Part shown: positions 1 to 8,129 of the stretch, piece by piece
Layout: every line of letters begins with the position of its first letter
How positions within the stretch are numbered: the stretch's first letter is position 1
NCBI RefSeq assembly: GCF_000960475.2
Contig: NZ_JZDQ02000024.1
Span: 34,558-98,557 of the forward strand
Direction of reading: 5' to 3'
Source of the DNA: Nocardioides luteus
Lineage (GTDB): Bacteria > Actinomycetota > Actinomycetes > Propionibacteriales > Nocardioidaceae
Length of the DNA stretch: 64,000 nt
Notes under the pieces: model-generated
The model's database searches: none
Told to the model about the DNA's origin: nothing
The model's input: the letters and a program-made list of their open reading frames with translations, nothing else
Program-made: the position numbers and the translations under genes

Positions 1-1359
1 CCCGGCACCTTCCAGAAGGCCTTCCGGCTGATGCGCGAAGGACGTCCCGGCCCGGTCCTGATCGATCTGCCGCTCGACGTCCAGCTGGCCGAGATCGACT
101 TCGACATCGAGACGTACGAGCCCTTGCCGATCGCCCGGCCGGCGGCCAGCCGTGCCCAGGCGGAGAAGGCGCTGACGATGATGCTGGCCTCGGAGCGCCC
201 GCTGATCGTCGCGGGCGGAGGCGTGATCAACGCCGACGCCGCCGACCTGCTGGTCGAGTTCGCCGAGGTCACCGGGGTGCCCGTCGTCCCTACGCTGATG
301 GGCTGGGGCACGATCCCGGACGACCACGCACTCAATGCGGGCATGGTCGGCCTGCAGACCTCGCACCGCTACGGCAACGCGACCATGCTGGCCAGCGACT
401 TCGTGCTCGGCATCGGCAACCGGTGGGCCAACCGCCACACCGGCTCGGTCGAGACCTACACCCGGGGACGTACGTTCGTGCACATCGACATCGAGCCGAC
501 CCAGATCGGCCGCGTCTTCGCGCCGGACTACTCGATCGTCTCCGACGCCCGCGCGGCTCTCGAGGTGCTCGTCGAGGTCGCCCGGGAGTGGGCGGCGGCC
601 GGTCGAATCGCCGACCGCACCGCATGGGCCGAGGAGTGCGCCGAACGCAAGCGCACCCTGCACCGCAAGACGCACTTCGACAACGTCCCGATCAAGCCGC
701 AGCGGGTCTACGAGGAGATGAACCGCGCCTTCGGCGCCGACACCCGGTACGTCACCACGATCGGCCTCTCCCAGATCCAGGCCGCGCAGCTGCTGCACGT
801 CTACCAGCCGCGGCACTGGATCAACGCAGGTCAGGCGGGCCCGCTCGGCTGGACGCTGCCGGCTGCTCTCGGGGTCGCGACCGCCGTCCCCGACGGCCAG
901 GTCGTCGCGCTCTCGGGCGACTACGACTTCCAGTTCCTGATCGAGGAGCTGGCGGTCGGTGCGCAGTTCAACATCCCCTACATCCACGTCGTCGTGAACA
1001 ACTCCTACCTCGGCCTGATCCGCCAGGCCCAGCGCGGGTTCGAGATGGACTACTGCGTCCAGCTCGCCTTCGACAACGTCAACAGCCCCGAGGTCGACGG
1101 CTACGGCGTCGACCATCTCAAGGTCGCCGAGGGCCTGGGCTGCAAGGCGATCCGGGTCACCGACCCGAGCGATCTGAGTGCCGCCTTCGAGAAGGCCAAG
1201 GCGCTTCAGGCGGAGTATCGGGTGCCGGTGCTGGTCGAGGTCATCCTCGAGCGGGTCACCAACGTCTCGATGGGCGTCGAGATCGACGGTGTCGTCGAGT
1301 TCGAGGAGCTCGCCGAGCGTGGTGAGCACGCCCCGACCGCGCTCGTCCCCCTGGACTGA
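1..1359 (+). CDS. gcl: Glyoxylate carboligase (5'-truncated by window edge)
   Basis: This is the C-terminal 452 residues of tartronate-semialdehyde synthase, a thiamine-diphosphate enzyme that condenses two glyoxylates into tartronate semialdehyde and CO2. The frame is open from base 1 with no start codon in view, so roughly 140 residues, most of the pyrimidine-binding domain, lie upstream; the family is about 590 aa. The central domain is followed by the TPP/Mg motif, seen as GDYDFQF with VVNNSYLG about 30 residues later (around 916-1014). The glycerate kinase gene begins 3 bp after the stop, so the two are surely cotranscribed. With allB and allE downstream, the role is assimilation of glyoxylate from allantoin. 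Other acetolactate-synthase-family enzymes are possible from the fold alone, but the context favours Gcl. Confidence 0.93.
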   Translation, partial: PGTFQKAFRLMREGRPGPVLIDLPLDVQLAEIDFDIETYEPLPIARPAASRAQAEKALTMMLASERPLIVAGGGVINADAADLLVEFAEVTGVPVVPTLMGWGTIPDDHALNAGMVGLQTSHRYGNATMLASDFVLGIGNRWANRHTGSVETYTRGRTFVHIDIEPTQIGRVFAPDYSIVSDARAALEVLVEVAREWAAAGRIADRTAWAEECAERKRTLHRKTHFDNVPIKPQRVYEEMNRAFGADTRYVTTIGLSQIQAAQLLHVYQPRHWINAGQAGPLGWTLPAALGVATAVPDGQVVALSGDYDFQFLIEELAVGAQFNIPYIHVVVNNSYLGLIRQAQRGFEMDYCVQLAFDNVNSPEVDGYGVDHLKVAEGLGCKAIRVTDPSDLSAAFEKAKALQAEYRVPVLVEVILERVTNVSMGVEIDGVVEFEELAERGEHAPTALVPLD

Positions 1360-1362
1360 CCC

Positions 1363-2493
1363 ATGGTCCGAGTGCTGGTCGCCTCCGACAAGTTCAAGGG
1401 ATCGCTCACCGCTGCCGAGGTCGCGGCGGCGGTGAGCGCCGGGATGCGCCGGGGGCGTCCCGACGTGGTCGTCGACGCGATCCCGGTCGCCGACGGCGGC
1501 GACGGCACCCTCGCGGCGGCCGAGTCCGCCGGGTTCACGCTCGTGCCGGTCGGCGTGACCGGGCCGACCGGGTCACCGGTTCGGACCGCGTACGCCCGGC
1601 GCGACGACACCGCTGTCGTTGAGCTAGCCGACGCGGCCGGGCTCGCCCGGCTACCGGGGGCGCCCGATCCACTGGGCGCCTCCAGCCTCGGCGCCGGCCA
1701 GGCGATGGCGGCCGCGATCGATGCCGGCTGTCGCCGGGTGGTGCTCGGCATCGGCGGCAGCGCCAGCACCGACGGGGGAGCCGGCCTGCTCCGCGGGCTC
1801 GGTGCCCGTCTGCTGACCGCCTCCGGCGCGCCGGTGCCCGAGGGCGGAGCCGGCCTCGAGCAGGTGGCCCGACTCGACCTCACCGAGCTCCGCCGCCGGG
1901 TCGAGGGGGTCGAGATCACCGTCGCCTGCGACGTCGACAACCCGCTCACCGGCCCCCGCGGCGCGGCGGCGATCTACGGGCCGCAGAAGGGCGCCGACCC
2001 CGACCAGGTCCAACGCCTGGACGCCGCGCTCGACCACTGGGCCTCCGTCGTCGCGGAGGCGACCGGTGCCGACCTCCGGGACCACCCCGGGGCAGGGGCC
2101 GCCGGCGGGGTCGGCTTCGCCGCCGTGGCCCTCCTCGATGCCGAGCTCCGCTCGGGGATCGACCTCGTGCTCGAGCTGGTCGGCTTCGAGGCTGGGCTGG
2201 AGGGCGCGACCCTCGTCGTCACCGGCGAGGGGGCGCTCGACGAGCAGACCCTGCACGGCAAGGCACCGGCCGGTGTCGCCGCCACAGCCGCCCGCGCCGG
2301 TGTCCCGGTCGTCGCGGTCTGCGGGGTCAACCACCTGGATCACGACCGGCTGCGGGCGGCCGGGATCGGGGCTGCGTACGCGTTGACGGACATCGAACCC
2401 GACCGCCAGCGCTGCCTGACCGACGCGGCGGCCCTGCTCGAGCAGATCGCCGAGCGGATCGCCGCCGGAATGCTCACCGAGGTAACTCGGTGA
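1363..2493 (+). CDS. glxK: Glycerate kinase (GlxK/GarK family)
   Basis: A 376-aa type I glycerate kinase that phosphorylates D-glycerate with ATP; this family feeds glycerate from the tartronate-semialdehyde route into glycolysis. Family hallmarks are the N-terminal ASDKFKGSLTAAEVA, the Gly-rich GIGGSASTDGGAG near residue 128, and TGEGALDEQTLHGKAP near residue 287. The length is normal. It starts 3 bp after gcl. Its last codons (MLTEVTR-stop) are written in a GC-rich palindrome that straddles the stop codon, which may end or attenuate the upstream transcript. No tartronate-semialdehyde reductase of the usual GlxR type is seen next to it; the SDR at the end of the operon may fill that step. 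Confidence 0.93.
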   Translation: MVRVLVASDKFKGSLTAAEVAAAVSAGMRRGRPDVVVDAIPVADGGDGTLAAAESAGFTLVPVGVTGPTGSPVRTAYARRDDTAVVELADAAGLARLPGAPDPLGASSLGAGQAMAAAIDAGCRRVVLGIGGSASTDGGAGLLRGLGARLLTASGAPVPEGGAGLEQVARLDLTELRRRVEGVEITVACDVDNPLTGPRGAAAIYGPQKGADPDQVQRLDAALDHWASVVAEATGADLRDHPGAGAAGGVGFAAVALLDAELRSGIDLVLELVGFEAGLEGATLVVTGEGALDEQTLHGKAPAGVAATAARAGVPVVAVCGVNHLDHDRLRAAGIGAAYALTDIEPDRQRCLTDAAALLEQIAERIAAGMLTEVTR

Positions 2494-2495
2494 GC
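2472..2495. repeat. Palindrome over the glxK stop codon
   Basis: Ten-base arms GCTCACCGAG and CTCGGTGAGC flank a GTAA centre. The element covers the last codons and the stop of glxK. It belongs to the same family as the palindromes at 2537-2554 and 59241-59276. An RNA hairpin here could act as a weak terminator or attenuator; there is no T-run. Confidence 0.6.
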
Positions 2496-2536
2496 GCGCA
2501 CCTCCTTCGTGGAGTTCCACGAGGGAACCGCAACCA

Positions 2537-2554
2537 GACCGAGGTATCTCGGTC
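2537..2554. repeat. Palindrome 19 bp upstream of the FAH-family gene
   Basis: GACCGAG - GTAT - CTCGGTC is a perfect 7-bp dyad with a 4-bp centre, followed by AACATCC. The same string, with TATG in the centre, recurs on the minus strand at the 59.25 kb hairpin. A second, imperfect dyad (CTTCGTGG-AGTT-CCACGAGG, 2507-2524 region) lies between this element and the glxK palindrome. The position suggests an operator or mRNA stem upstream of the GAGGAGG ribosome-binding site of the next gene. Function is inference. Confidence 0.5.
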
Positions 2555-2572
2555 AACATCCGAGGAGGACGC

Positions 2573-3457
2573 ATGAGACTGCTGAGCGTGGGACCGCCGG
2601 GCCAGGAACGCCCCGCGGCCCTCGACCACCAGGACGTACTGCGCGACCTGTCGGCCGTGGTGCCGGCGATCGACGGCGACCTGCTCGGCGACCCCGAGCG
2701 GCTCGCCGCGGTCAGAGAGGCGATCGCCTCGGGCGTACTTCCGAGAGTCCCCGACGGCACCCGGATCGGACCGCCGGTCGCGAGACCGGGCAAGGTCGTC
2801 GGAGTGGGGCTCAACTACGAGGACCATGCCGAGGAGGCCGGGGTCGCGATCCCGGACGAGCCGGTGGTCTTCCTCAAGCCCTCGACGACGGTCGTCGGGC
2901 CGTACGACGCGATCGAGCTGCCACCGGGCTCGACGATGACGGACTACGAGGTCGAGCTGGGCGTGGTGATCGGGCGACGGCTCTCCCGGTGCCCGGACCC
3001 GCAGCAGGCGCTCGCCGCGGTCGGCGGCTACCTCACCGCCGACGACGTCAGCGAGCGGGCCCGGATCGCTGCCGGGCCGACCTGGGCCAAGGGCAAGTGC
3101 GCCGACACCTTCACCCCGATCGGCCCGTGGCTGGTCACGCCCGACGCCGTCGGCGACCCGCAGGCGCTGCCCCTGGAGCTGTGGGTCGACGGTGAGCGGC
3201 GACAGCACGGGACGACCGCCCGGATGGCCTACGGCGTCGGTGAGGTCCTCGCCTACCTCAGTACGCTGATGACACTCGAGCCCGGCGACCTGGTGCTGAC
3301 CGGGACGCCTGGCGGGGTCGCAGCGTTGCGGCCCGAGCCCCGGCCCTTCCTGCGGGCAGGGCACGTGGTGGAGGCCGAGGTGACCGGTCTCGGTCGCCAG
3401 CGGACGCGAGTGGTGGCAGTCGAAGAGGCAGTCGATGAGGCAGAGGTGAAGGTGTGA
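2573..3457 (+). CDS. Fumarylacetoacetate hydrolase family protein, candidate ureidoglycolate lyase
   Basis: A 294-aa member of the FAH/2-hydroxyhepta-diene-dioate isomerase family of metal-dependent C-C or C-N lyases. The N-terminal third is variable. The core begins at GKVVGVGLNYEDHAEEAG near residue 71, and the acidic metal ligands sit in the segment DYEVELGVVIG near residue 124 and in the conserved downstream loop. A GAGGAGG ribosome-binding site sits 5 bp before the ATG at 2573. The gene overlaps allB by 4 bp (GTGA). FAH-family proteins are often annotated as ureidoglycolate lyase in allantoin clusters, and no AllA-type lyase is visible here, so that reaction (ureidoglycolate to glyoxylate and urea) is my best inference. 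Acylpyruvase activity is the main alternative. Confidence 0.8.
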   Translation: MRLLSVGPPGQERPAALDHQDVLRDLSAVVPAIDGDLLGDPERLAAVREAIASGVLPRVPDGTRIGPPVARPGKVVGVGLNYEDHAEEAGVAIPDEPVVFLKPSTTVVGPYDAIELPPGSTMTDYEVELGVVIGRRLSRCPDPQQALAAVGGYLTADDVSERARIAAGPTWAKGKCADTFTPIGPWLVTPDAVGDPQALPLELWVDGERRQHGTTARMAYGVGEVLAYLSTLMTLEPGDLVLTGTPGGVAALRPEPRPFLRAGHVVEAEVTGLGRQRTRVVAVEEAVDEAEVKV

Positions 3458-4806
3458 GTCGAGATCTCGACATCGTCATCCGGGCGGCGCGGATGGTGAC
3501 CCCGGACGGCGAGACGGCAGGCAGCGTCGGCGTCAGCGACGGGAAGATCGTCGCGGTGGAGTCCGCCCGGCTCACAGCGGACCGCGTGGTCGAGCTCGCC
3601 GACGACGAGGTGCTGATGCCCGGCGTCGTCGACGCGCACGTGCACGTCAACGACCCGGGACGGACCGAGTGGGAGGGCTTCGCCTCCGCGACCCGGGCCG
3701 CGGCCGCCGGTGGGGTCACCACGATCGTCGACATGCCGCTCAACAGCATCCCGCCCACCTGCGACCTCGCGGCGCTCGACCTCAAGCGCAAGACCGCCGC
3801 GAGCCAGGCCTTCGTCGACGTCGGCTTCTGGGGCGGCGCCATCCCCGGCAACCTCGCCGAGCTGCGACCCCTGCACGAGGCGGGCGTCTCCGGCTTCAAG
3901 TGCTTCCTGCTGCACTCGGGCGTCGACGAGTTCCCGCCGCTCGACGCCGACCAGCTCGAGCTCGCGATGCGCGAGATCGCGACCTTCGACGGTCTGCTGA
4001 TCGTGCACGCCGAGGACGCCCACGCGATCGAGCACGCGCCCGCGGCGGGTGGCGGGGCGTACGAACGATTCCTGAACAGCCGGCCGCGGGGCGCCGAGAA
4101 CCTGGCCATCGCCCAGGTGATCGAGCTGGCCCGGTGGACCGGCTGCCGCGTCCACATCCTGCACGTCTCCAGCTCCGACGTGCTTGCGATGCTGGCCTCG
4201 GCCCGCCACGACGGGGTCCCGATCACGGCCGAGACCTGCCCGCACTACCTGACCTTCGCCGCGGAGGAGATCCCCGACGGCGCGACGCAGTACAAGTGCT
4301 GTCCGCCCATCCGGGAGGCGGCCAACCGCGAGCTTCTCTGGCAGGGCCTGCGCGACGGCGTCATCGACATGGTCGTCACCGACCACTCGCCCTCGACCCC
4401 CGACCTGAAGGCCCTCGACACCGGCGACTTCGGGGTCGCCTGGGGCGGGATCTCGTCGCTCCAGCTCGGCCTGTCGGCGGTCTGGACGGAGGCCCGCGAG
4501 CGCGGATTCGCGCTCACCGACATCGCCCGCTGGATGTCCGCGGCTCCCGCTCGTCATGCCGGGCTGCCGGGGAAGGGGAAGATCGCGGTCGGCCACGACG
4601 CCGACTTCGCGGTTCTGGCCCCTGACGACACCTTCGTCGTCGACGCCGAGAGGCTCCATCACAAGAACGCCGTCACGCCCTACCACGGCCGCACCCTCGC
4701 AGGCGTCGTACGCCAGACCTGGCTGCGCGGCGAGAAGATCGACATCGAGGCCGCGCCCCAGGGCCGGCTGCTCAGCAGAGTCACCACCGAAGGAGCCCGA
4801 CCATGA
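3454..4806 (+). CDS. allB: Allantoinase
   Basis: A 450-aa cyclic amidohydrolase that opens the hydantoin ring of allantoin to allantoate. The metal site is nearly complete: DAHVHVNDPGRTEWEGF near residue 61, the carboxylated lysine in SGFKCFLLHSGV near residue 149, VHAEDA, HILHVSS and TDHSPSTPDLK. The dense HVHVNDPGR-type motif and the length match AllB rather than dihydroorotase or dihydropyrimidinase. It starts with GTG at 3454 overlapping the upstream stop by 4 bp, and its stop overlaps the ATG of allE by 4 bp, so the genes are translationally coupled. Confidence 0.93.
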   Translation: MSRDLDIVIRAARMVTPDGETAGSVGVSDGKIVAVESARLTADRVVELADDEVLMPGVVDAHVHVNDPGRTEWEGFASATRAAAAGGVTTIVDMPLNSIPPTCDLAALDLKRKTAASQAFVDVGFWGGAIPGNLAELRPLHEAGVSGFKCFLLHSGVDEFPPLDADQLELAMREIATFDGLLIVHAEDAHAIEHAPAAGGGAYERFLNSRPRGAENLAIAQVIELARWTGCRVHILHVSSSDVLAMLASARHDGVPITAETCPHYLTFAAEEIPDGATQYKCCPPIREAANRELLWQGLRDGVIDMVVTDHSPSTPDLKALDTGDFGVAWGGISSLQLGLSAVWTEARERGFALTDIARWMSAAPARHAGLPGKGKIAVGHDADFAVLAPDDTFVVDAERLHHKNAVTPYHGRTLAGVVRQTWLRGEKIDIEAAPQGRLLSRVTTEGARP

Positions 4807-5651
4807 GCGCAGCACACAACCCTCCTGGCCGCTACTACGCCCCGACCGGCGGCCACCCGTCGCAGCGGGAGCTGACCACCGACCGGGCCGTCTTCACCGA
4901 GGCGTACGCCGTGCTTCCCCGTGGCACCATGCGCGACATCGTCACCAGCAAGCTGCCGTTCTGGGAGGGCACCCGGCTCTGGGTGATCGCCCGGCCGCTC
5001 TCGGGCTTCGCCGAGACGTTCTCGCAGTACATCGTCGAGGTCTCGCCCGGCGGCGGCAGCGACAAGCCCGAGCTCGACGCCGGTGCCGAGGGCGTCCTCT
5101 TCGTGGTCGAGGGCGCGCTGACGCTCTCGATCGAGGGGGAGAAGCACGACCTCGCCCCCGGCGGCTACGCCTTCCTGCCGCCCGGCTCCGCCTGGACGCT
5201 GCACAACACCAGCGACCAGGTCGCCCGCTTCCACTGGATCCGCAAGGCCTACCAGCGGGTCGAGGGCATCGACGTACCGGAGCCGTTCGTCACCAACGAG
5301 GTCGACGTGCCCGGCGGCGAGATGCCCGGCACCAACGGCGCCTGGAAGACCCAGCGCTTCGTCGACCCCGATGACGTACGCCACGACATGCACGTCAACA
5401 TCGTCAGCTTCGAGCCGGGCGGCGCGATCCCGTTCCCGGAGACGCACGTGATGGAGCACGGGCTCTACGTCCTCGAGGGCAAGGCCGTCTACCTGCTCAA
5501 CAAGGACTGGGTGGAGGTGCAGGAGGGCGACTTCATGTGGCTGAGGGCGTTCTGTCCGCAGGCCTGTTACGCCGGTGGCCCCGGCCGGTTCCGCTACCTG
5601 CTCTACAAGGACGTCAACCGGCACGCGGTCCTGTCGCGGCAGTTCGGCTGA
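4803..5651 (+). CDS. allE: (S)-ureidoglycine aminohydrolase
   Basis: A 282-aa bicupin enzyme that releases ammonia from ureidoglycine to give ureidoglycolate. Two cupin barrels are visible. The first is around residues 80-130 (EGVLFVVEGALTLSIEGE, then PGGYAFLPPGSAWTLHN). The second, around 200-260, carries the metal site (PFPETHVMEHGLYVLEGKA). The length matches the family. The start ATG overlaps the allB stop. The stop is shared with the next ATG (TGATG). No allantoate amidohydrolase (AllC) is seen in this window; it may lie upstream or elsewhere. Confidence 0.92.
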   Translation: MSAAHNPPGRYYAPTGGHPSQRELTTDRAVFTEAYAVLPRGTMRDIVTSKLPFWEGTRLWVIARPLSGFAETFSQYIVEVSPGGGSDKPELDAGAEGVLFVVEGALTLSIEGEKHDLAPGGYAFLPPGSAWTLHNTSDQVARFHWIRKAYQRVEGIDVPEPFVTNEVDVPGGEMPGTNGAWKTQRFVDPDDVRHDMHVNIVSFEPGGAIPFPETHVMEHGLYVLEGKAVYLLNKDWVEVQEGDFMWLRAFCPQACYAGGPGRFRYLLYKDVNRHAVLSRQFG

Positions 5652-6385
5652 TGCCGGTCGCGGTCGTCACCGGCGCCGGTTCGGGCCTGGGCAGGGTGAT
5701 CGCCCAGGCCCTGGACGGCGCCGGCTTCCAGGTCGCGTTGCTCGGGCGCACCAAGGCCTCGCTCGACGAGACGGCGTCGGTGATGGCGCGGCCCCTCGTG
5801 CTGCCGACCGACGTCGCCTCCGCCGCCGACGTGTCGGCGGCGTTCGCCGCGGTCGTCGGGTTGTGGGGGCGCGTGGACCTGTTGGTCAACAACGCCGGCA
5901 CCTTCGGCCCGAGCGGTGACCCCGACGAGGTCGGGCCGCAGGAGTTCGCGTCGACGCTGGCCGTCAATGTCACTGGCTCCTTCCTCTGCGCCCGCGAGGC
6001 GTTCGCCCAGATGAAGCGGCAGGACCCGCGCGGCGGGCGGATCATCAACAACGGCTCCATCTCCGCGCACGTCCCGCGCCCCGGCAGCGCGGCCTACACC
6101 ACGTCGAAGCACGCGATCACCGGCCTCACCCGCTCGCTCGCCCTCGACGGCCGCACCCATGACATCGCCGTCGGCCAGATCGACATCGGCAACGCGGCCA
6201 CCGAGATGACCGCCGGGATCGCGGTCGGTGCCCGTCAGGCCGACGGCACCGTACGCCCCGAGCCGACCTTCGATCCCCAGCACGTCGCCGACGCGGTCGT
6301 AGCCATGGCCCAGCTGCCGCTCGGCGTCAGCGTGCCCGCGATGACCATCCTCGCGACCGGAATGCCGTACGCCGGCCGCGGCTGA
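5651..6385 (+). CDS. Short-chain dehydrogenase/reductase at the end of the allantoin operon
   Basis: A 244-aa classical SDR. The NAD(P)-binding TGAGSGLG lies at residues 7-14, NNAG follows, and the catalytic Ser/Tyr/Lys are in NNGSISAHVPRPGSAAYTTSKHAITG, quoted here only as S...YTTSK. I chose the ATG at 5651, which overlaps the allE stop as TGATG, because the protein then begins directly with the first beta strand (MPVAVVTGAG). Its position in the operon and the absence of GlxR suggest reduction of tartronate semialdehyde to glycerate, but the sequence alone does not fix the substrate. Confidence 0.85.
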   Translation: MPVAVVTGAGSGLGRVIAQALDGAGFQVALLGRTKASLDETASVMARPLVLPTDVASAADVSAAFAAVVGLWGRVDLLVNNAGTFGPSGDPDEVGPQEFASTLAVNVTGSFLCAREAFAQMKRQDPRGGRIINNGSISAHVPRPGSAAYTTSKHAITGLTRSLALDGRTHDIAVGQIDIGNAATEMTAGIAVGARQADGTVRPEPTFDPQHVADAVVAMAQLPLGVSVPAMTILATGMPYAGRG

Positions 6386-6471
6386 CGGCACGGCCCCGCT
6401 TCGTACCCCTGAAAATGGGCTAGAACAACCGTTCGGGCCCGCCAGCCTCTCCGGTCTGAGATCGTCAGCTC

Positions 6472-7149
6472 ATGTCGGTGTCAGGAGCGGTACGTGTAGC
6501 GGTGGTCAGCCCGCAGGAAGTCGTCGAACGCGGGATCACCTCGATGCTCGCCGACTACCCCGACCGCGTGGCCGTGACCGCCCTTCCGTCCGCTCACAGC
6601 GACATGGCCCGCATCGACCTGATCGTGTACGACACCTACGGCCTGTTCCTCCGCGGTGAGCGTGAACTCGCCCACCTGCTGCACGAGACCGATGCGAAGG
6701 TGCTGATCTACAGCCGGGACCTACGCCCCGACCTACATTCCCAGGCCTACGCACTGGGCGCCAGGGCCTGGATCTCGATGAGCGCGACCGCCGCCGAGCT
6801 CGTACGCAGCATCGAGCTCACCGCCGCCGGCGAGCCGATCAACGAGCCCCAGAGCGACCGCCAAGGCACCGCAGCCGGGCTCACCGTCCGGGAGATCGAG
6901 GTCCTCAAACTGATCACCCAGGGGCTGCCCAACCAGGAGATCGCGGAGAGGCTCGTCATGAGCGGAAACACGCTCAAGAGCCACATCCGGCAGGCCTACC
7001 GGAAGATCCACGTCACCACGCGCAGCCAGGCGGTCAGCTGGGCGATCGCCCACGGCCTCACTCCGCCCATCGAACTTCTTCCTCGCATCTCGCCCGTACC
7101 GAAGGGCCCGCCACCTCCGCGGAAGGAGATGGAGGGCTCTTCGGCCTAG
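6472..7149 (+). CDS. LuxR-family regulator with an atypical receiver domain
   Basis: A 225-aa protein with a receiver-like N-terminal domain and a C-terminal LuxR helix-turn-helix (LTVREIEVLKLITQGLPNQE near residue 137, then TLKSHIRQAYRKI). The receiver keeps an aspartate at position 54 (LIVYDTYG), but the acidic pocket that normally reads DD is VVSPQEV, and the conserved lysine is missing (AWISMSAT). It is therefore probably not phosphorylated in the usual way. No kinase is adjacent. The ATG at 6472 follows an 86-bp gap after the SDR, so it has its own promoter. A proline- and lysine-rich tail closes the protein. Target genes are unknown. Confidence 0.85.
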   Translation: MSVSGAVRVAVVSPQEVVERGITSMLADYPDRVAVTALPSAHSDMARIDLIVYDTYGLFLRGERELAHLLHETDAKVLIYSRDLRPDLHSQAYALGARAWISMSATAAELVRSIELTAAGEPINEPQSDRQGTAAGLTVREIEVLKLITQGLPNQEIAERLVMSGNTLKSHIRQAYRKIHVTTRSQAVSWAIAHGLTPPIELLPRISPVPKGPPPPRKEMEGSSA

Positions 7150-7207
7150 GTCAGCCGCCGCTGGTGATCGAGGAGGCGAAGCGGGCCGTGTTTGAGAGCA
7201 TTCCGGT

Positions 7208-8119
7208 GTGAGCGAGTTGAGCCTGCGACGCGTGGAGTACTTCGTGGTCGTGGCTGCGGAGCTGAACTTCGGCCGTGCCGCCGAGCGTCTGCATGTCACC
7301 CAGCCGGTCCTCAGCCGTCAGATCGCGCTCCTGGAGCGGGAGTTGGGGGTGCCTCTGTTCGAGCGGTCCAGCAGGGGTACCTCCCTCACCGAAGCCGGCC
7401 GCGAGCTGCTTCCGGACGCGCAGGCGATGCTGCAGTCCGCGGCGGCTCTTCAGCGACGCGGCCGGCAGGCCGCGCGCGGAACCCAGCGTCTGGTGGTCGG
7501 CTTCATGCCCGGCCTGCTGGCCACCCCGATCCTGCAGGGACTGCGCGCCGCGTTCCCGGCCCTCGATGTCAGCACGGTGCGCACCGGCTGGGACGATCAG
7601 GTCGAGACCATTCTCGACGGCCGCGTGGACCTGGGCCTGGTGCGTCTGCCGGTACCGACCCGCGGGCTGACCGTGCGGCCGCTGTTCGCCGAGCACCGTC
7701 TGGCGGTGCTGCCGCGTACGCATCCGTTGGCCGACCGCAGCGAGCTCGACATGGACGCCGTGGCCGAGCTCGAGCTGCTGCAGTCGCCGGACGCCGTACC
7801 GGAATGGCGTGAGGCGCGCCGACGGCGAGGTCTGCCGGTATCCGTGGCGCCGAGCTATCCCCACGAGGTCGAGGTGAAGCTGGAGCAGGTCGCCCTCGGG
7901 CTCGGCGTCGCGTTCCTGCCCGCCTCCACCGCACGGTTCTACTCCCGGCCCGACCTGATCGCGACAGAGGTCACCGGTCTCGGACCGAGTGAGGTGGGTG
8001 TTGCCTGGGCGGCGCGACGTCGCTCGGAACCGTTGATGCGGGCGGTCGAGCTGGCTCATGCCCTGCGGACATCGCTGACGACGGAAAGGGTCTTGGACGA
8101 GGCACCTGGGTCGCACTGA
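7208..8119 (+). CDS. LysR-family transcriptional regulator
   Basis: A 303-aa LysR regulator: winged helix-turn-helix at residues 1-60 (FGRAAERLHVTQPVLSRQIA), a linker helix and a periplasmic-binding-like effector domain from about residue 90. The GTG at 7208 is used because the protein then starts with LSLRRVEYFVVVA, the standard LysR beginning. Unusually for LysR it is not divergent from its neighbour: the following SDR gene begins 10 bp downstream in the same direction, so the pair looks like one transcript. The SDR is the likely target or partner. The inducer is unknown. Confidence 0.9.
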   Translation: MSELSLRRVEYFVVVAAELNFGRAAERLHVTQPVLSRQIALLERELGVPLFERSSRGTSLTEAGRELLPDAQAMLQSAAALQRRGRQAARGTQRLVVGFMPGLLATPILQGLRAAFPALDVSTVRTGWDDQVETILDGRVDLGLVRLPVPTRGLTVRPLFAEHRLAVLPRTHPLADRSELDMDAVAELELLQSPDAVPEWREARRRRGLPVSVAPSYPHEVEVKLEQVALGLGVAFLPASTARFYSRPDLIATEVTGLGPSEVGVAWAARRRSEPLMRAVELAHALRTSLTTERVLDEAPGSH

Positions 8120-8129
8120 TCCTGAACAC

